A stretch of 64,000 nt of DNA from Kappaphycus alvarezii (taxonomy: Eukaryota; Rhodophyta; Florideophyceae; Gigartinales; Solieriaceae). The notes under the pieces are model-generated. The model made no database searches. It saw only the letters and a list, made by a program, of their open reading frames with translations, and was not told the DNA's origin. The DNA lies in contig NADL03000087.1 of the NCBI GenBank assembly GCA_002205965.3, positions 124,001 through 188,000 of the forward strand, written 5' to 3'. Positions 34,201-45,479 of this stretch are shown here, one piece after another (the stretch's first letter is position 1; each line of letters opens with the position of its first letter). The translations under genes were made by a program, and so were the position numbers.

Positions 34201-35825
34201 AGACAAGGAGTCCGGCGGCAATAAAGGAAATAGTGGGTTTCATTCCATCTTAAGGTTTGCTTACGAGCAAGGTGCTTGTTGAAGATCTCTCGGCTTCTGT
34301 GTGCTGACCAAAAGTAGTATCTCCTTCAAACAGACATTCTCTCTGCATTCACACCCTTTTATAACTTCTCAGTTTAGAGTTTCTCGGCTGTTGCGGCGGA
34401 AATTCGAGGTCTATATGCTGCGATTGCAAAGTATGTTATAGCTCTAGACAATGGCGAACAGAGATGTGTTTTTGTTGTATTTGAGAATTGTTTGCAAATA
34501 TTCGTCTGGGCCAAAAATGAATTTCGTTACAATCCAAACCAACGTAGCCTGTGAGCTCGGTTTCCTTAGATTTTCGGACTAACAGATTCTAGCCAGAGGC
34601 CTTTTATTACCATTGTCTAATAGTCCAAATGGAACGGTTCTAATCTATAACGAAGCATTCGAAAAATTATCACTGAGCAGTAGGAAGAATAAAGAAGGAG
34701 AGGATTACTTTAGCAAACGGAAAGGGGAAACTAAAATTCTCATAAATAGGGGAACTATGCAAGCCAGTAGCCATTGAGATACCGTGTACTCAACGTGACC
34801 GAAGTTATTGTTATATGAGAAAACTGTGAAAATTGATCAAATATTTTAATCTCTATCCCGGTGTCCTACAGTGATGCTGAATTGTGGAACAATATTTTTA
34901 TTGAGACCCACAGTTTTTATTTATTGTGAATCATCGAGGAACAATTTTATCTATTAAAATAGATATACTGGCACACTTTTATGCTGAATTCAATGTGAAA
35001 TAATTTTATGTCCTACATTTGGGTTTATGCTATACAAGCTATTATTATTGCATATATGCTGCCAACAAATTATTATCTGGATGGTAGCTTACCTGGAAAA
35101 TACCGCGATAATTATTGCTGGACCTGAAAATTATTGTACGGCTTACCTGAAGTTTGTAGCAGGTTTACTCTGGTGTAGAGTACAACTAATCTTAGGTTGT
35201 TAGAAGTATTTTTTACATGCTTGGGCCATCGAAATATTCCCCTCGATCAGCTATCATTAAATTTGGTTTTCTATTCATTATTCATTTCAAGTCCAATTGC
35301 TGCATTTATTTATTTATTCAAGTTGGAACTATTTATTTTTTGGATCTACCTATCCAATTATTTTGCAAAAATTGCTAATTGTCAATAGTATATCGAGCTC
35401 GAAAGCAGGACTACAGCCACTGCAGAGAGCAACGTACGTAGTAAATTTAGAGAGAACCCCTCCGGTATCGTGTCCGGTAAAAACGGTTATTTCGAGATCG
35501 AATAGGTGAAAGTGGAGAGCTACCTCTGAAAAGAATTTTCAGTATCGGAAATTTTTCAAGCGCTCAGATACAACAAGGAAGAAATAGGTTGAGTTTCTAC
35601 TATGAGACTACGCAGGAAGCAAAATCGGAGCTTTCGGGGTGATGCAGGTAGTGCCACGAGTAGCGTGTGATTTCGCCATTTGGTTTAAGGTGTGAAGCTG
35701 GGGCTGATGAAAAGTGCCGTCGAGGCCCTGCGGAACGAGGACAACTATTTATCATGAATACATATGTTGAGTCTCTGGCCGGAGTTGGGGTTCGAAGTCT
35801 TGGGGAAGATCCACTACTGTAAGGA
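28221..35825. other. Gene-free AT-rich stretch
   Basis: Small frames such as 28895-29119 (+), 30264-30536 (+), 31350-31748 (-) and 32173-32436 (-) have no recognisable domain and look like chance. A pyrimidine-rich run lies at 30820-31110. A fragment of about 20 bases at 30535-30555 (GAAGTTGACTCCCAACTTTC) matches the R1 repeat but neighbours do not. Confidence 0.6.
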
Positions 35826-36019
35826 GGGAAAGGTTTGGGTGTCTTACTCTTGAAAGATATATCCGATCTATATCATGGTTTTCTAGACAAACACAATTGA
35901 CTCGAAAAAGGTATACCGACATGATAATGGGGAAGGAACTACGTTCCCTAAAATGTTACCTTCAGTTCAGCCACCAAGCAGGCCGCATTGGACATGACGG
36001 CTGCTGCAACGTGCCTTTG
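35826..36019 (+). repeat. Repeat R2, copy 1, with conserved short reading frame
   Basis: Shares an almost gap-free block with 37861-38037 (+) and 40104-40291 (-). The frame reads RKRYTDMIMGKELRSLK, the same frame as in the other two copies. After this a one-base shift exposes QAALDMTAAATCLC, again shared with copy 3. Not recognised. Confidence 0.65.
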
Positions 36020-36510
36020 CATCAAAACTCCACGAACCTTTCCGTACGTCTCTAGTGCCCTCATGGCCGTAAAGAGCGTAGAACGGTTTATAGTTGGATA
36101 GTTTGGAATTGAGGCCGCCGCCTACACTTTTGATGTGCTGGGTGGAACCGTCTACACATGAACATACAGGAGGGAAGATTTTTACGGTGTTGGAAACAAG
36201 CATTCAGATAGATAGACAAAGCAATGGGGACCGCTGATTTCAATGACTGGAAAGGAAGTGGTAGTGTGGTGAAACAAACGGTGAAGAAAATGAAGTTTTG
36301 AACTGAATTTTCAAATTAAAGAATAGGAAAGAGTTGTGAAGAAGAGCTGCACGTTTCTAAGAATAAGACAAAAAGATATTAGGGAACGGCTGGGTTTTTT
36401 CATTGCTGAAATCCGATGCCCATGTGTCAGGAGCCACAAGACCGCAGACTCGATTGATGAGCTGTAGAGAAAAGGCCCAGGGTGTAGTCATATCCGTATC
36501 CAACTCTGAC

Positions 36511-37378
36511 GTGTGGTAAATCTTTATAGGTTTTACAATGCTGCATAGAGGCGTGCAGAGGGTATTCATAAATTAACTATGGACGCGGGCGGAAGGTAGA
36601 AACCTGTCGCGCCTGCATTATTTGAATACTAAAAGCAAAAAGGGGAACGACAGTCGCGGAGGTCTCGTTGTGTGGGAGGAACCGCGATGGGAAGCAGCGA
36701 GGGAAGCAAGCGACCGAAGAAAGCCTTACCGTCGTCGCCCAAGGCGCCATAGATATCAGTCCCGACGGGGGAGAGAAGGATATCGTTTTGGTTGCAGTAA
36801 GTGCCGTAATGAAGATGTTTCTCGCGCTCTGCGAGTGTCGCGGCGGCGCCTGCAGTAACCGTACTTGGCGAAATGTGGCGGCGTGCGGAGGGGTGGGCAG
36901 CAGTAACGTCGACTGCGATATCGGTACTGTGAAGCCCGTATGCAGCGGGTATGTAAATGTCCATTCGTAGCACGGGGGACTCCGAATGCCCAGATGAGTC
37001 GGGAACCTGGTGAAGGAGCGGATGTTCGACGAGGGTGACGATCCCAACTTCCTTGCAGTAGCGGGCAAGAACGTTGCGGAGGATGTGGTGACGACGAGTC
37101 ATCCCGTCTTCGTATTTGCAGGTCAACGCGTGTTGACCACTTGGATCTAAGACGGGTGCGATGTCGGCCGAGCGGCGGGAGCAGACCGGACAGCGAGTAG
37201 ATCCAGGGAATAGCGCGATGCCGTGACGTAGAGCCAGAGCGACTTTCCACGCAGAAGAGGACATGTAAGTACGCGGTGGGGGTGAGGAAGCGAAGAGAAA
37301 ACAGACGATGCAGAGGATGTGCGCACGGAGAGGAGCCTTGCTCAGTCGTGGGCTGTCGCGGACGAGAACAACCTATCG
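36511..37378 (-). pseudogene. RLE-type non-LTR retrotransposon, 5'-truncated copy B
   Basis: Nearly identical to 58284-59155 in the same orientation. Frame 36629-37264 reads SSSAWKVALALRHGIALFPG, CPVCSRRSADIAPVLDPSGQ, HALTCKYEDGMTRRHHILRN (the CCHC zinc site and following His), then LRMDIYIPAAYGLHSTDIAV and DVTAAHPSARRH, the acidic residues of the restriction-like endonuclease. AEREKHLHYGTYCNQNDI and GTDIYGALGDDGKAFFGRLL complete the C-terminus. The RT is missing because the 5' end breaks off at about 37378, the usual outcome of target-primed reverse transcription. The common 3' end is about 36511. Confidence 0.8.
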
Positions 37379-37499
37379 AAATCAGAAGGGACGTTTCTGG
37401 GTGGAAAATTAAGATGTTTGAATGATTGAAAAAGGTTTGCCTATATTCCAAAGCGCATCAAATAATTATTACAAGTGGTCGGCATGGGGAAACCAAGAA

Positions 37500-37860
37500 A
37501 CGGAAACGGAATTAATACAGTTCAAAGTCGCTAGAAGTTTGACGCGAGACCAGCCAGCAGGTAGGGCGCGTTGGACATAGCAGCGTCCTCAGCGAACCTT
37601 TCCGTACGATTCCATGGCCCTGACTGTAACGCTTCTTGCCACTTAGGTTATGACCGCGTATTCGTGTTGATGCCAACCGTCGAGAGGGGATATAGTCACG
37701 GGGACAAGTCTGCCTCGAGAGGAAGTAGCAATGATGGGTTAATACTTTATGTGCTTTGCCCTCAGGCTGCCTTAAGAAGGTCAACGGGATGAACCTGTTG
37801 ACTTTCCTGTTCCATGGCGCGAGAGATTCACGAAGAGAAAAGAGTTGAGTGTTTAATATG
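37500..37860 (+). repeat. Diverged R2-related fragment and spacer
   Basis: Near 37566-37620, GCGTTGGACATAGCAGC and CGAACCTTTCCGTACG match the part of R2 copy 1 at 35980-36045. The rest shows no gene. It appears to be a second, more decayed member of the R2 family lying between non-LTR copy B and R2 copy 2. Confidence 0.4.
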
Positions 37861-38041
37861 TCCTGGAAGATATATCAGATCTATCCCATGGTTTTCCACA
37901 CAACCACAATCGAATCAAAAAGGGTATACCGACACAGTAATCGGGAAAGAACTACGCTTCCTGAAAAGCTGCCTTCAGACTAGCTATCAAGCAGGCCACA
38001 TTAAACATGAAGGCTGCTGCGGCGTGCCTTTGAAAAGGTGA
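37814..38041 (+). pseudogene. Repeat R2, copy 2, within a 75-aa open frame
   Basis: The open frame contains FSTQPQSNQKGYTDTVIGKE and LRFLKSCLQT. The first part keeps the same reading frame as R2 copies 1 and 3 with mostly conservative changes (QKGYxDxVIGKExRSLK). Later the copies drift by a one-base shift. The nucleotide repeat spans 37861-38037. I do not recognise the protein. Conservation of the frame in three diverged copies suggests it was once coding. Confidence 0.5.
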
Positions 38042-38586
38042 TGTCGAAGAAGTCAGCCACTCCGCGTTTCCGCGTTTCCGGGTGAAGAGCATGGTTGTGA
38101 TAACGATGAAGACAATGGCGATGGATGTCAGGCGCGTACTGATAGGAACAGATTTTTTGTCGCCGCCATCTACATACTTTTAGCTTACTGTTCTTGTCCC
38201 AAATTGCTTATAGTTCCGGTTTTTACTCGTCTTCCCTGAGCATTGCTTATTATAACTCCGGTCCTCTCCAAATTTACTCCCATTTTATCAAGATATTTTT
38301 ATACTGTATGTAACCTTCTGAATCGATCCCGAATCAAGTTTTTTTCCCCTTTTGCTTACCTCCTCCTCCAAATTCCCTTCTCTTTGAGAAAAAGGGCGCA
38401 AATGCACTACTACAAAATCCCTTGCAGATTTCGTTTACTTATTTCTAATCTATAGAACCTGCCCGGGAGCCTATTTAAACCCCATTATTACAATTTTTAA
38501 ACGTCTCCGATCAATTTACTCATCACTCCTTTCCCCACACACCCAAAACAGCCTCCATTGCCTCCCATTCCCCAAAGCCTACCAAA

Positions 38587-39230
38587 ATGAACAATATATG
38601 CCCCTTGAAATTCATTTCCAAAAATCGCCATCCCTGCCCGCTAAACTCTCTTCCACTGCTCCCGTTCGGACCTCCAGACCGGGAGGACTACCTGCATCAG
38701 GAAGCCAAAAAGAAGGGTTTCGAATTTTTGCATCGCCTTTTTATGGAGGATGAGGCGGAGTGGGCAGGTGCGGGGCCGGAGTGGGACATCGAGGAGGGAG
38801 GTGGGGAGACCTTTGAGGAGTGGGTAGCCTCTGAATTGGTCTACGAGGTTAATAACGGGGAAGATGGGGAGGATGAGGAGGATGAGGAGAATAAAGGGGA
38901 GAATGCGGAGGATGAGGAGGATGAAGAGGATGAAGAGGATGAAGAGGAAAAAGGGGAGAAAGAGGAGATGATGAGGACGAGGACGAGGTGAATGAGAGAA
39001 AGGGAGGTATGGAAAGTGTTGGACTGGTGGGGTCTGGACTAGAAAATATGGAACAATCGGTGCCTACGCTGGAACCGGATGGGGATAACTTTATGTATTT
39101 TAGATATCTCCCAGGACTTAATAGAGAGCTATGACCCGTTCGAAGATATTTGTGGGGACTGGTTGGGCAGCATGGATAGTTTGGAGGAGTTGTTTGGATC
39201 TGATGTAGAGAATGAGAAATAATAGGGCCG
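38587..39230 (+). pseudogene. R1 copy 1: acidic Asp/Glu-rich protein (frameshifted)
   Basis: The open frame 38587-38991 starts with a hydrophobic/basic 35 residues, then a helical segment (GFEFLHRLFMEDEAEW), then ETFEEWVASELVYEV, and a long run of Glu/Asp repeats. A frameshift at about 38990 leads to GGMESVGLVGSGLENM, VPTLEPDGDNF and, after another shift, DISQDLIESYDPFEDICGDW and MDSLEELFGSDVEN. Overall the product would be a very acidic protein of about 215 residues. Homologous to minus-strand copies at 40780-41330 and 44400-44915. The protein is not recognised; acidic repeats alone do not define a function. Confidence 0.55.
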
Positions 39231-39655
39231 TATGGATTGTAAGTTTCTCACGTATCTTTTGTTTAGAGTATATCGTCCTCAGAAATTGTTTTTATGAGTA
39301 TTCTGGTACCTTCTGTAGTTTTGCTCGGAGTTTAGGGGTAGCCAAAAGTCTATATAAGCTGAGTAAACTGCTTTCTCATGGAGAGGGTAAGCAATTTTGC
39401 AAACAACGTCAAGTCAAGTCCCGAGTAGCAGAAAGTTGGGAGTCAACTTTAGACCAAAAAAACAATTTCCTTCGCTGGTCGCAAAGCATCAGTAGTAGAC
39501 CCTTCCCCTTCCATACTTCCTTGTACCCCTTACAATTTCTTTCTTATCCATTCCTTTCTTTTGTTCAGCTATAACACAACGGTACTTTTGTTGTTTGCGA
39601 CACCTCGTTCGTTGGGTGGTTGGGTCTGAATATCACTCCTCCTGACGATTTAACC
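39231..39655 (+). repeat. R1 copy 1, 3' non-coding part
   Basis: Continues from the acidic gene. 39231-39528 is almost identical, in inverted orientation, to 40470-40778; from 39528 on it is still alignable but much more diverged. Further copies lie at 43850-44300 and 59822-60245 (both minus strand). A TATA-like TATATAAG lies at 39350-39358. Confidence 0.75.
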
Positions 39656-40103
39656 GTATTTTTTCTCAAAAAATGTTTCTAATTTGATGTTTGTATCGTA
39701 GCTCGTATCGTAAACCAATTTATAGATGGCTCGGTGGAGATAATGATGAAACCTTTCATTCAGTCCCAAATATCGCAGTGTTTCGGTTGGAATTGCACAC
39801 AGTTGAGAATGCCCGTTTCGAAGCTCACTGCTAATCACCGTATTATTCAAATTAGATTCAAAATCAACTAAGTGTAGACAAATAAATAAAAGTAAGCAAT
39901 ACACTTGGAGCATAATTCGTGAAATATCGCCGAAGCGGAATTACTCGCGATAGTCTCTAGAAGAATAGTGATGTCTCCACTGTCAAGCATGAGAAGGATG
40001 CTATTTTTGTCCGCGAATGATGTGGGGCATGGTATTTAGGCTCATAACAACCTTATGATGTGATTCGCCTGGTAGGGAGAGTTTTGGGACTCAGGGCAGC
40101 TTA
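39656..40103. other. Spacer between R1 copies; end of R2 copy 3 frame
   Basis: Contains the C-terminal end of the R2 copy 3 reading frame (stop at 40042 on the minus strand). The remainder, 39656-40040, has no recognisable feature. Confidence 0.5.
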
Positions 40104-40291
40104 GGCACGCTGCACCAGCCGAAATGTCCAATGCGACCTGCTTGATGGCTGGCCCGAAGGCATGTTTCAGAGAGCGTGGTTCTTTCCCGATTACTGCGTC
40201 GATATACCCTTTTTGAGTCGATTTTGGCTGTCTAAAAAACCATGAGATAGATCAGATAAACCTTCCAAGAGTGAAACACCCAAACTTTCCC
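40042..40291 (-). pseudogene. Repeat R2, copy 3, with longest conserved frame
   Basis: On the minus strand a frame of about 60 codons reads FFRQPKSTQKGYIDAVIGKE, then PRSLKHAFGPAIKQVALDIS, then AGAACLSCPESQ and ends at 40042. The first half matches copies 1 and 2 residue by residue; ALDISAGAAC matches ALDMTAAATC of copy 1. A TTTTTTAG lies just before the frame and could be a splice acceptor. It lies directly behind R1 copy 2 in the same orientation. Function unknown. Confidence 0.5.
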
Positions 40292-40334
40292 AGTTTTTTT
40301 ACAAATTTTGAATCCATCGTCGTCATCTGATAGG

Positions 40335-41330
40335 GATAAATCATCGGGAGAGGAGATAGTTAAAACCAACTACCCCTAGAAGGAGCTGTTGCGAGCGACA
40401 GAAGTACTACCGTGGTACACTTGAACGAAAAAAAGGATTGGATATGGAAGAGAGTGGAGAGGGCTACAAGGAAGTATGGAAGGGGAAGGGTCTACTACTG
40501 ATGCTTTGCGACCAGCGTAGGAAATTCTTTTTTTGGTCTGAAGTTGACTCCCAACTTTCTGCTACTCGGGACTTGACTTGACGTTGTCTGCAAAATTGCT
40601 TACCCTCTCCATGAGAAAGCAGTTTACTCAGCTTATATAGACTTTTGGCTACCCCTAAACTCCGAACAAAACTACAGAAGGTACCAGAATACTCATAAAA
40701 ACAATTTCTGAGGACGATATACTCTAAACAAAAGATACGTGAGAAACTTACAATCCATACGGCCCTATTATTTCTCATTCTCTACATCAGATCCAAACAA
40801 CTCCTCCAAACTATCCATGCTGCCCAACCAGTCCCCACAAATATCTTCGAACGGGTCATAGCTCTCTATTAAGTCCTGGGAGATATCTAAAATACATAAA
40901 GTTATCCCCATCCGGTTCCAGCGTAGGCACCGATTGTTCCATATTTTCTAGTCCAGACCCCACCAGTCCAACACTTTCCATACCTCCCTTTCTCTCATCC
41001 TCCTCGTCTTCATCGTCGTCCTCATCCTCGTCCTCGTCCTCCTCATTATCCTTATCATCCTCATTATCTTCCTTTTCGTTAACTGCGTAGACCAATTCCG
41101 GGGCTGCCCACTCCTTGAAGGTCTTTTCAGCTCCCTCCTGTACTTCCAACTCCTACCCCTCAGGTAACTTCACGGCCTCCTTTTCGACGAACAAACGACG
41201 CACGAATTTGATTACCTTTTTTTTGTTTGTCGGCGTAGGTAGACAAGATGTACCCAATTCAAGAGAATCGTATTATACCTTATTTCGGACAGCACCTTAT
41301 ACCTCCTGAAATTACGAACCCCCAAGAACA
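40335..41330 (-). pseudogene. R1 copy 2: acidic gene and 3' part, inverted relative to copy 1
   Basis: Frame 40856-41149 reads VQEGAEKTFKEWAAPELVYA, an Asp/Glu-repeat and GGMESVGLVGSGLENM. Just upstream, in another frame, IKFVRRLFVEKEAV corresponds to FEFLHRLFMEDEAE of copy 1. From about 41005 to 40470 the DNA is almost identical to 38990-39528 (I count about five differences in ~540 bases), while both outer and inner flanks are clearly more diverged. Downstream on the minus strand it runs into R2 copy 3. Confidence 0.65.
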
Positions 41331-41800
41331 CCTAAACGCCCTACAAAATCAACTGAGATAACTGATACCGAAACAGAAGGTATCTCTTCGATCCCCACAG
41401 GCCGGGCCCCAGTGACCCGCTTGGTGAACACTATCTTTGTGATTACTTTCGTTCCACAGACTCGGAGCACAGGTTCGATTCCATTCCATACATCCATGAC
41501 CTCCATTTTCATTCCCAGTCGGCTCGAAACTGTCGCTTTGAATGACACCCACACGTCAGAAGCTCAAAATATCTACAGAAAAGAGGAACCAGCTGCAGAT
41601 GAATCTCAAAAATTCCAAGATGCAAAGATTTAAGAGATCAATTTTTCATGAAAAAAGCCCTCATTCTATTTATTAAAAAAGAAGTTCCTAAGCAGTGTGA
41701 AACGCAGCCTCTAAAATTGATTTGGACAATCAAACTTCCTCAGTCAAGCAAAGACTCAATACGCTACCGTACGAGGCTAGTTACTAACTATGCACGTACC
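41331..41800. other. Spacer with copia-like start
   Basis: The plus strand from about 41360 contains a Ser/Thr-rich run (ETEGISSIPTGRAPVTR) that may be the N-terminal linker of the copia fragment that follows, but nothing identifies it firmly. Confidence 0.3.
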
Positions 41801-43010
41801 AAATTCAGACATTAAGTTAAGGAGAACCCACCAACAGTTTCCCTAAACACTATGCGTATTCTCCACGCGATCATTCCGACCTGTATTTCGTCTTCTACAG
41901 TGATTCACGTTTTCACTCGAGATGTCACAAAGGCTTACTTGCAGAGCAAATCGATGCATCGCTTTGTATTCTACCGTCCCCTTCCAGAATATTTCACAAA
42001 TTTCCCGGAAGCATAGGGTACTGTATTGAAAGCCAATACGTAAATATACGTATATGCAGATTCTAGAATGTATTAACATTAGATATTTGTTCCGTCGCTT
42101 GTGAAAAACCTCAAGGACCCTCGCTAATTCATATATTGCCCCTCTATGTTGTTCAGCCCGAAAAAACGCGACAACACTTTTCTGCAGAGATGATACACTC
42201 GTCGTTATCCCACAGTCTATTTTGGCATGACAAGAAAAGGTCATAGAAAGATTAAACTGTCCCGAAAATAATCGGCTGCCTACAGACTTCAAAGGAGTAC
42301 ACATTGAACTCAATTAGGGCAGGTATTCCACTACCCAGAACCAGAATCTCAATTCTTTTGAACAATCCTACTTTACCGTTTCGGAAGAAAACACATCTTG
42401 CCCATTAACAGAAAGCGACCTCACCCTCCATCGTCGCACGTCTATAAAAAATGCATTCGTTACGACGAAAACATCTCCTTTGTTCGCCTTTGGGTACGTT
42501 TTGCTTTGCAGGGATCCATCAAGACCATGCAGCAGCTCCTTAGCTCTTCCACTGTACTCAAAATGGCCACAATGAACTTACCTGCCACGTAGAGTACGCC
42601 CCGCTGGACTGCTCTCCGACAAGGATAATCGACTCAACATTGTTAACTGGCACAGTTACCGCGCATCTTGGAGGGCCCATTATACAGAAGAATCACAATT
42701 CATGGTACCAGATCTCTCGATCCGATCGATAAGAAACATGCGGATGATCTTATTTGAGATAAAGAAGAAGAAAATTACTGTTGTCTCATACATTTACAAC
42801 CAAACCCTATGCTTAAATGTGATGAAGGAAAGTACCTTAATCTTACCAGAAGTACTGCAATGTATCGCTGTCGTGACTATATCACAGATGAAACAAGCAC
42901 AAGTGTTTGCCTCATCCCGAGCAATGGAAATCTAGCCGATGCTGTGACAAAAGAATACCCCGAACGAAACATTTTAGGCCGTACTTTGGACTAATCATTG
43001 CTACACTCCG
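41801..43010 (+). pseudogene. Copia element 3, RT and RNase H fragment
   Basis: The plus strand, read across frames, shows FTRDVTKAYLQSK and FYRPLPEYFTNFPE (41910-42010), the block around the first RT catalytic Asp in a fungus-like Ty1/copia lineage. LSDKDNRLNIVNWHSYRA (42614-42665) is the RNase H region with its Asp and the conserved W. NGNLADAVTKEYPERNILG (42922-42980) is the C-terminal end. The YxDD active site is not found because the intervening region is degraded. No LTR is seen; the fragment is old. It is a different lineage from copia 1 and 2. Confidence 0.65.
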
Positions 43011-43849
43011 CACAAAACTGTCTTTAATCTCCCAAAAAATACCTACCGAAGTCCACTGCACATCAAAATTACGCAAGTCCCAATGCATGATTCAAAACCG
43101 GCTGGGACAAGTAAAAAGGAGTCGGAAGTATGTACATGCCAGGTGTCGACCTGAAAGGCTATATGTCCGCGTTTTCATGGTTATATGTAACAAGAAGCTG
43201 AAGCATAACATAATGATCCTTAAGTTGGTAACTCACTACATGGGAGCATGGAGGTTCTCTATTATAGTTCAGAGTATGCACCTGTCCCTTCAATGTAGCC
43301 CGAAGGCTACAGTACTCAGTATAATTCAAAGCTGCGGTGCTAGTTTGTGATATACGATTTCCTCACTACGACCAGGCGGAGTGAGCAGAGCTCACTTAAT
43401 TGTTGACAGAATCATCGACGCAATATTTCCTTTGAAGCTTTGCTACTCACTACACACAGTTCCATCTTTAAATCTAAAGCACTTTCATTTTATAAAGAGA
43501 ATTTCCACTCTGAATTCCCCATATGTTTTACAAAACGACTGCTGCATTGCGTATTTCATATTTACATTCTATGAAACGACCGCCGCACAATGGCCCTTTC
43601 TCTAATGTGACTACGCACCGGGATTTTTTTTACAACAGCTGCATGTGATGATACTGTGGTTTTCCTTACGAATTCAGCATGTGACAATCAATATGAATCA
43701 AAGAGAGGGCTATTCATTCAAGAGAGGGTGAATGTAAGATAATAGACTGTAATTTTACATTGGACTGGTGGATCACTACAGGACCATTACTGTAAGGTAT
43801 TCTCTGGGTACAGTTTGGGGATACATAATCGGAATAGACGCCGCCAGGC
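43011..43849. other. Unassigned stretch
   Basis: Short frames only (for example 43381-43605 plus); no recognisable motif. Probably 3' sequence of the decayed copia fragment and spacer. Confidence 0.5.
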
Positions 43850-44915
43850 CAATTTGATAGAGGTAAATCGTCGGAAGAAGAGGTACTTAGAACCAATTAC
43901 CCAAAGAAGGGCGTGTTGCAAACGAAAAAACTGGTACTGTGGTGTAGATAAAAGAACCAAAAGGGTTGGGTAAGGACTAAAGTTGAGAGGGCTATCAGCA
44001 GGTATAGAAGGTACACGGTCTATCACTGATGCTCTGTGATTGGCGTAAGAAAAATCATTCTTAGGTTTGAGTTCGAGTCTGAAGTTCTTACTTGTCTGGA
44101 TTTGACTTGAAGTTGTCTGCAAACTTGCTTGACCTCCACAAAAGTAATGCGTTTTTTCAACATATGTTGACTTTTTAGTTATCACTAATGTCTCAAAATA
44201 TTTACAAAGTACCACAAAATGCATCAAATGGAATCGTGTGAACGAAAAAGGCAAACAAAACATACTTTTCGGATAAATATCCAGATTTCTTCCTTGCAAT
44301 TTTAGTCCTCGAAATCATAGCCAAAAAATATCTACAAAATATTAATTCTACCCATTAAGTTCCACAAAGAAGTCTCCAGAAATATACGCGAACGGCTTAC
44401 AATTTTCTCCTCCTCCTCGAAAATATCTAAATCACTGAAGATGCCCCCATCCGGTTCCAGCATCGGGATCGCCTGGTCCTAACTGTCCAGCTCCGCCCCA
44501 TCGTTGCAAAAATTTCCATGTCTCACTCCTACTCATCTTCCGCATCCTCCTCTCCATCCTCTTTTTCACCCTTGTCAGAAGATTCATAAATAACAATAAC
44601 TCCCTAAGTCTATTTTCCGTTATCCACAACAACTCCTGCGACTTTTTAAACTAGTGCCTCGGGGGTCCACCCAGTTCCCTTCACTTTCCGATCCCTCCAG
44701 CTCAGCGTCAGGATCTTCCTCTTGTACCTCTTCTTCTGCCTCTTCTTCTTCTATCTACTACTCTTCCTCTTCTGCCTCCTTGAAGCAGTGCCGGTAGACC
44801 CACTCCCGAACGCGTTCCGGGTTCATTCCTCTGCAATACTCATCATAGGTGTTTGCTCTGTTGGTCATCAGGGCCAGAGCATTGAGGGCGCGGCGACCTC
44901 GGCATTTTTAAACTT
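43850..44915 (-). pseudogene. R1 copy 3: diverged acidic gene and 3' part
   Basis: The minus strand opens at about 44912 with RALNALALMTNRANTYDEYC, RGMNPERVREWVYRHCFKEA, two stop codons at 44757-44762, then an Asp/Glu-rich part with DAELEGSESEGNW. EPDGGIFSDLDIF near 44420-44460 matches the EPDGDNF segment of copies 1 and 2. The 3' part, down to about 43850, aligns with R1 copies 1, 2 and 4. This copy has the longest readable N-terminal domain. A 170-codon chance-like open frame lies over the 3' part (43787-44299). Confidence 0.55.
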
Positions 44916-45479
44916 TAAATAAGACGATGTCTTCGAAAGTTTCACCGACTTGCACGGAATAGAAATGTGAGCCAATTACACGGCTTTGAACTTGCATGCA
45001 ATCAGGACAATAACTGAAAATCTGCTTAGTAAAATATCGAAACTGAATTTTAGAAGACGAAGCGGATCATGAGTGGAAATATTTCTTTTATTTAAAGATA
45101 AAGGACCAAAACGATCAAAACAAATTGGAAATGGAGTTGCACAGTGAATTTTGATTCATGTGGAACACTTCGTTTCATATTTTTGTTCGTGAAAGAAAAA
45201 TGATGGGAAAGGTGCCTTTGAAAGCAGACAGGGAAGGAGAAGACCGAAGTTTGTAGAGGGGACCGCTCTCCTACAGAAAGAACCATTTTAATGACAACAA
45301 AAACTCCCCCGGTCCGGGGAACGATATTCTCAGTAAACTGTGTTCTTACAATAACCGTTGGAAAGATCAAATTTGCACGTCAGGTAACAATGCTGGAAAG
45401 TTGTTCACCTTCAGCATTGTGCTACTCCGACTATTTATGACCTCTTCAAACAGCACATCGAATTCCGCGAGGTGAAACT
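44916..45479. other. Gene-free stretch
   Basis: No recognisable gene. The minus-strand frame 45092-45370 is hydrophobic at its end but has no motif. Confidence 0.5.

Noticed and set aside
36622-36970. Two plus-strand open frames across non-LTR copy B
   Set aside because: They lie opposite the recognised CCHC/endonuclease coding strand and contain no motif; they are shadows of the GC-rich real frame.
38860-38970. Reading the Asp/Glu run of R1 as a known acidic chaperone
   Set aside because: Acidic runs are compositional and occur in many unrelated proteins; the flanking parts do not match any family I know.
43787-44299. A 170-codon minus-strand frame over the 3' part of R1 copy 3
   Set aside because: Copy 4 can be read in the same frame with one stop, but copies 1 and 2 cannot, and no motif is seen. 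I treat it as chance, though a short conserved peptide is not excluded.
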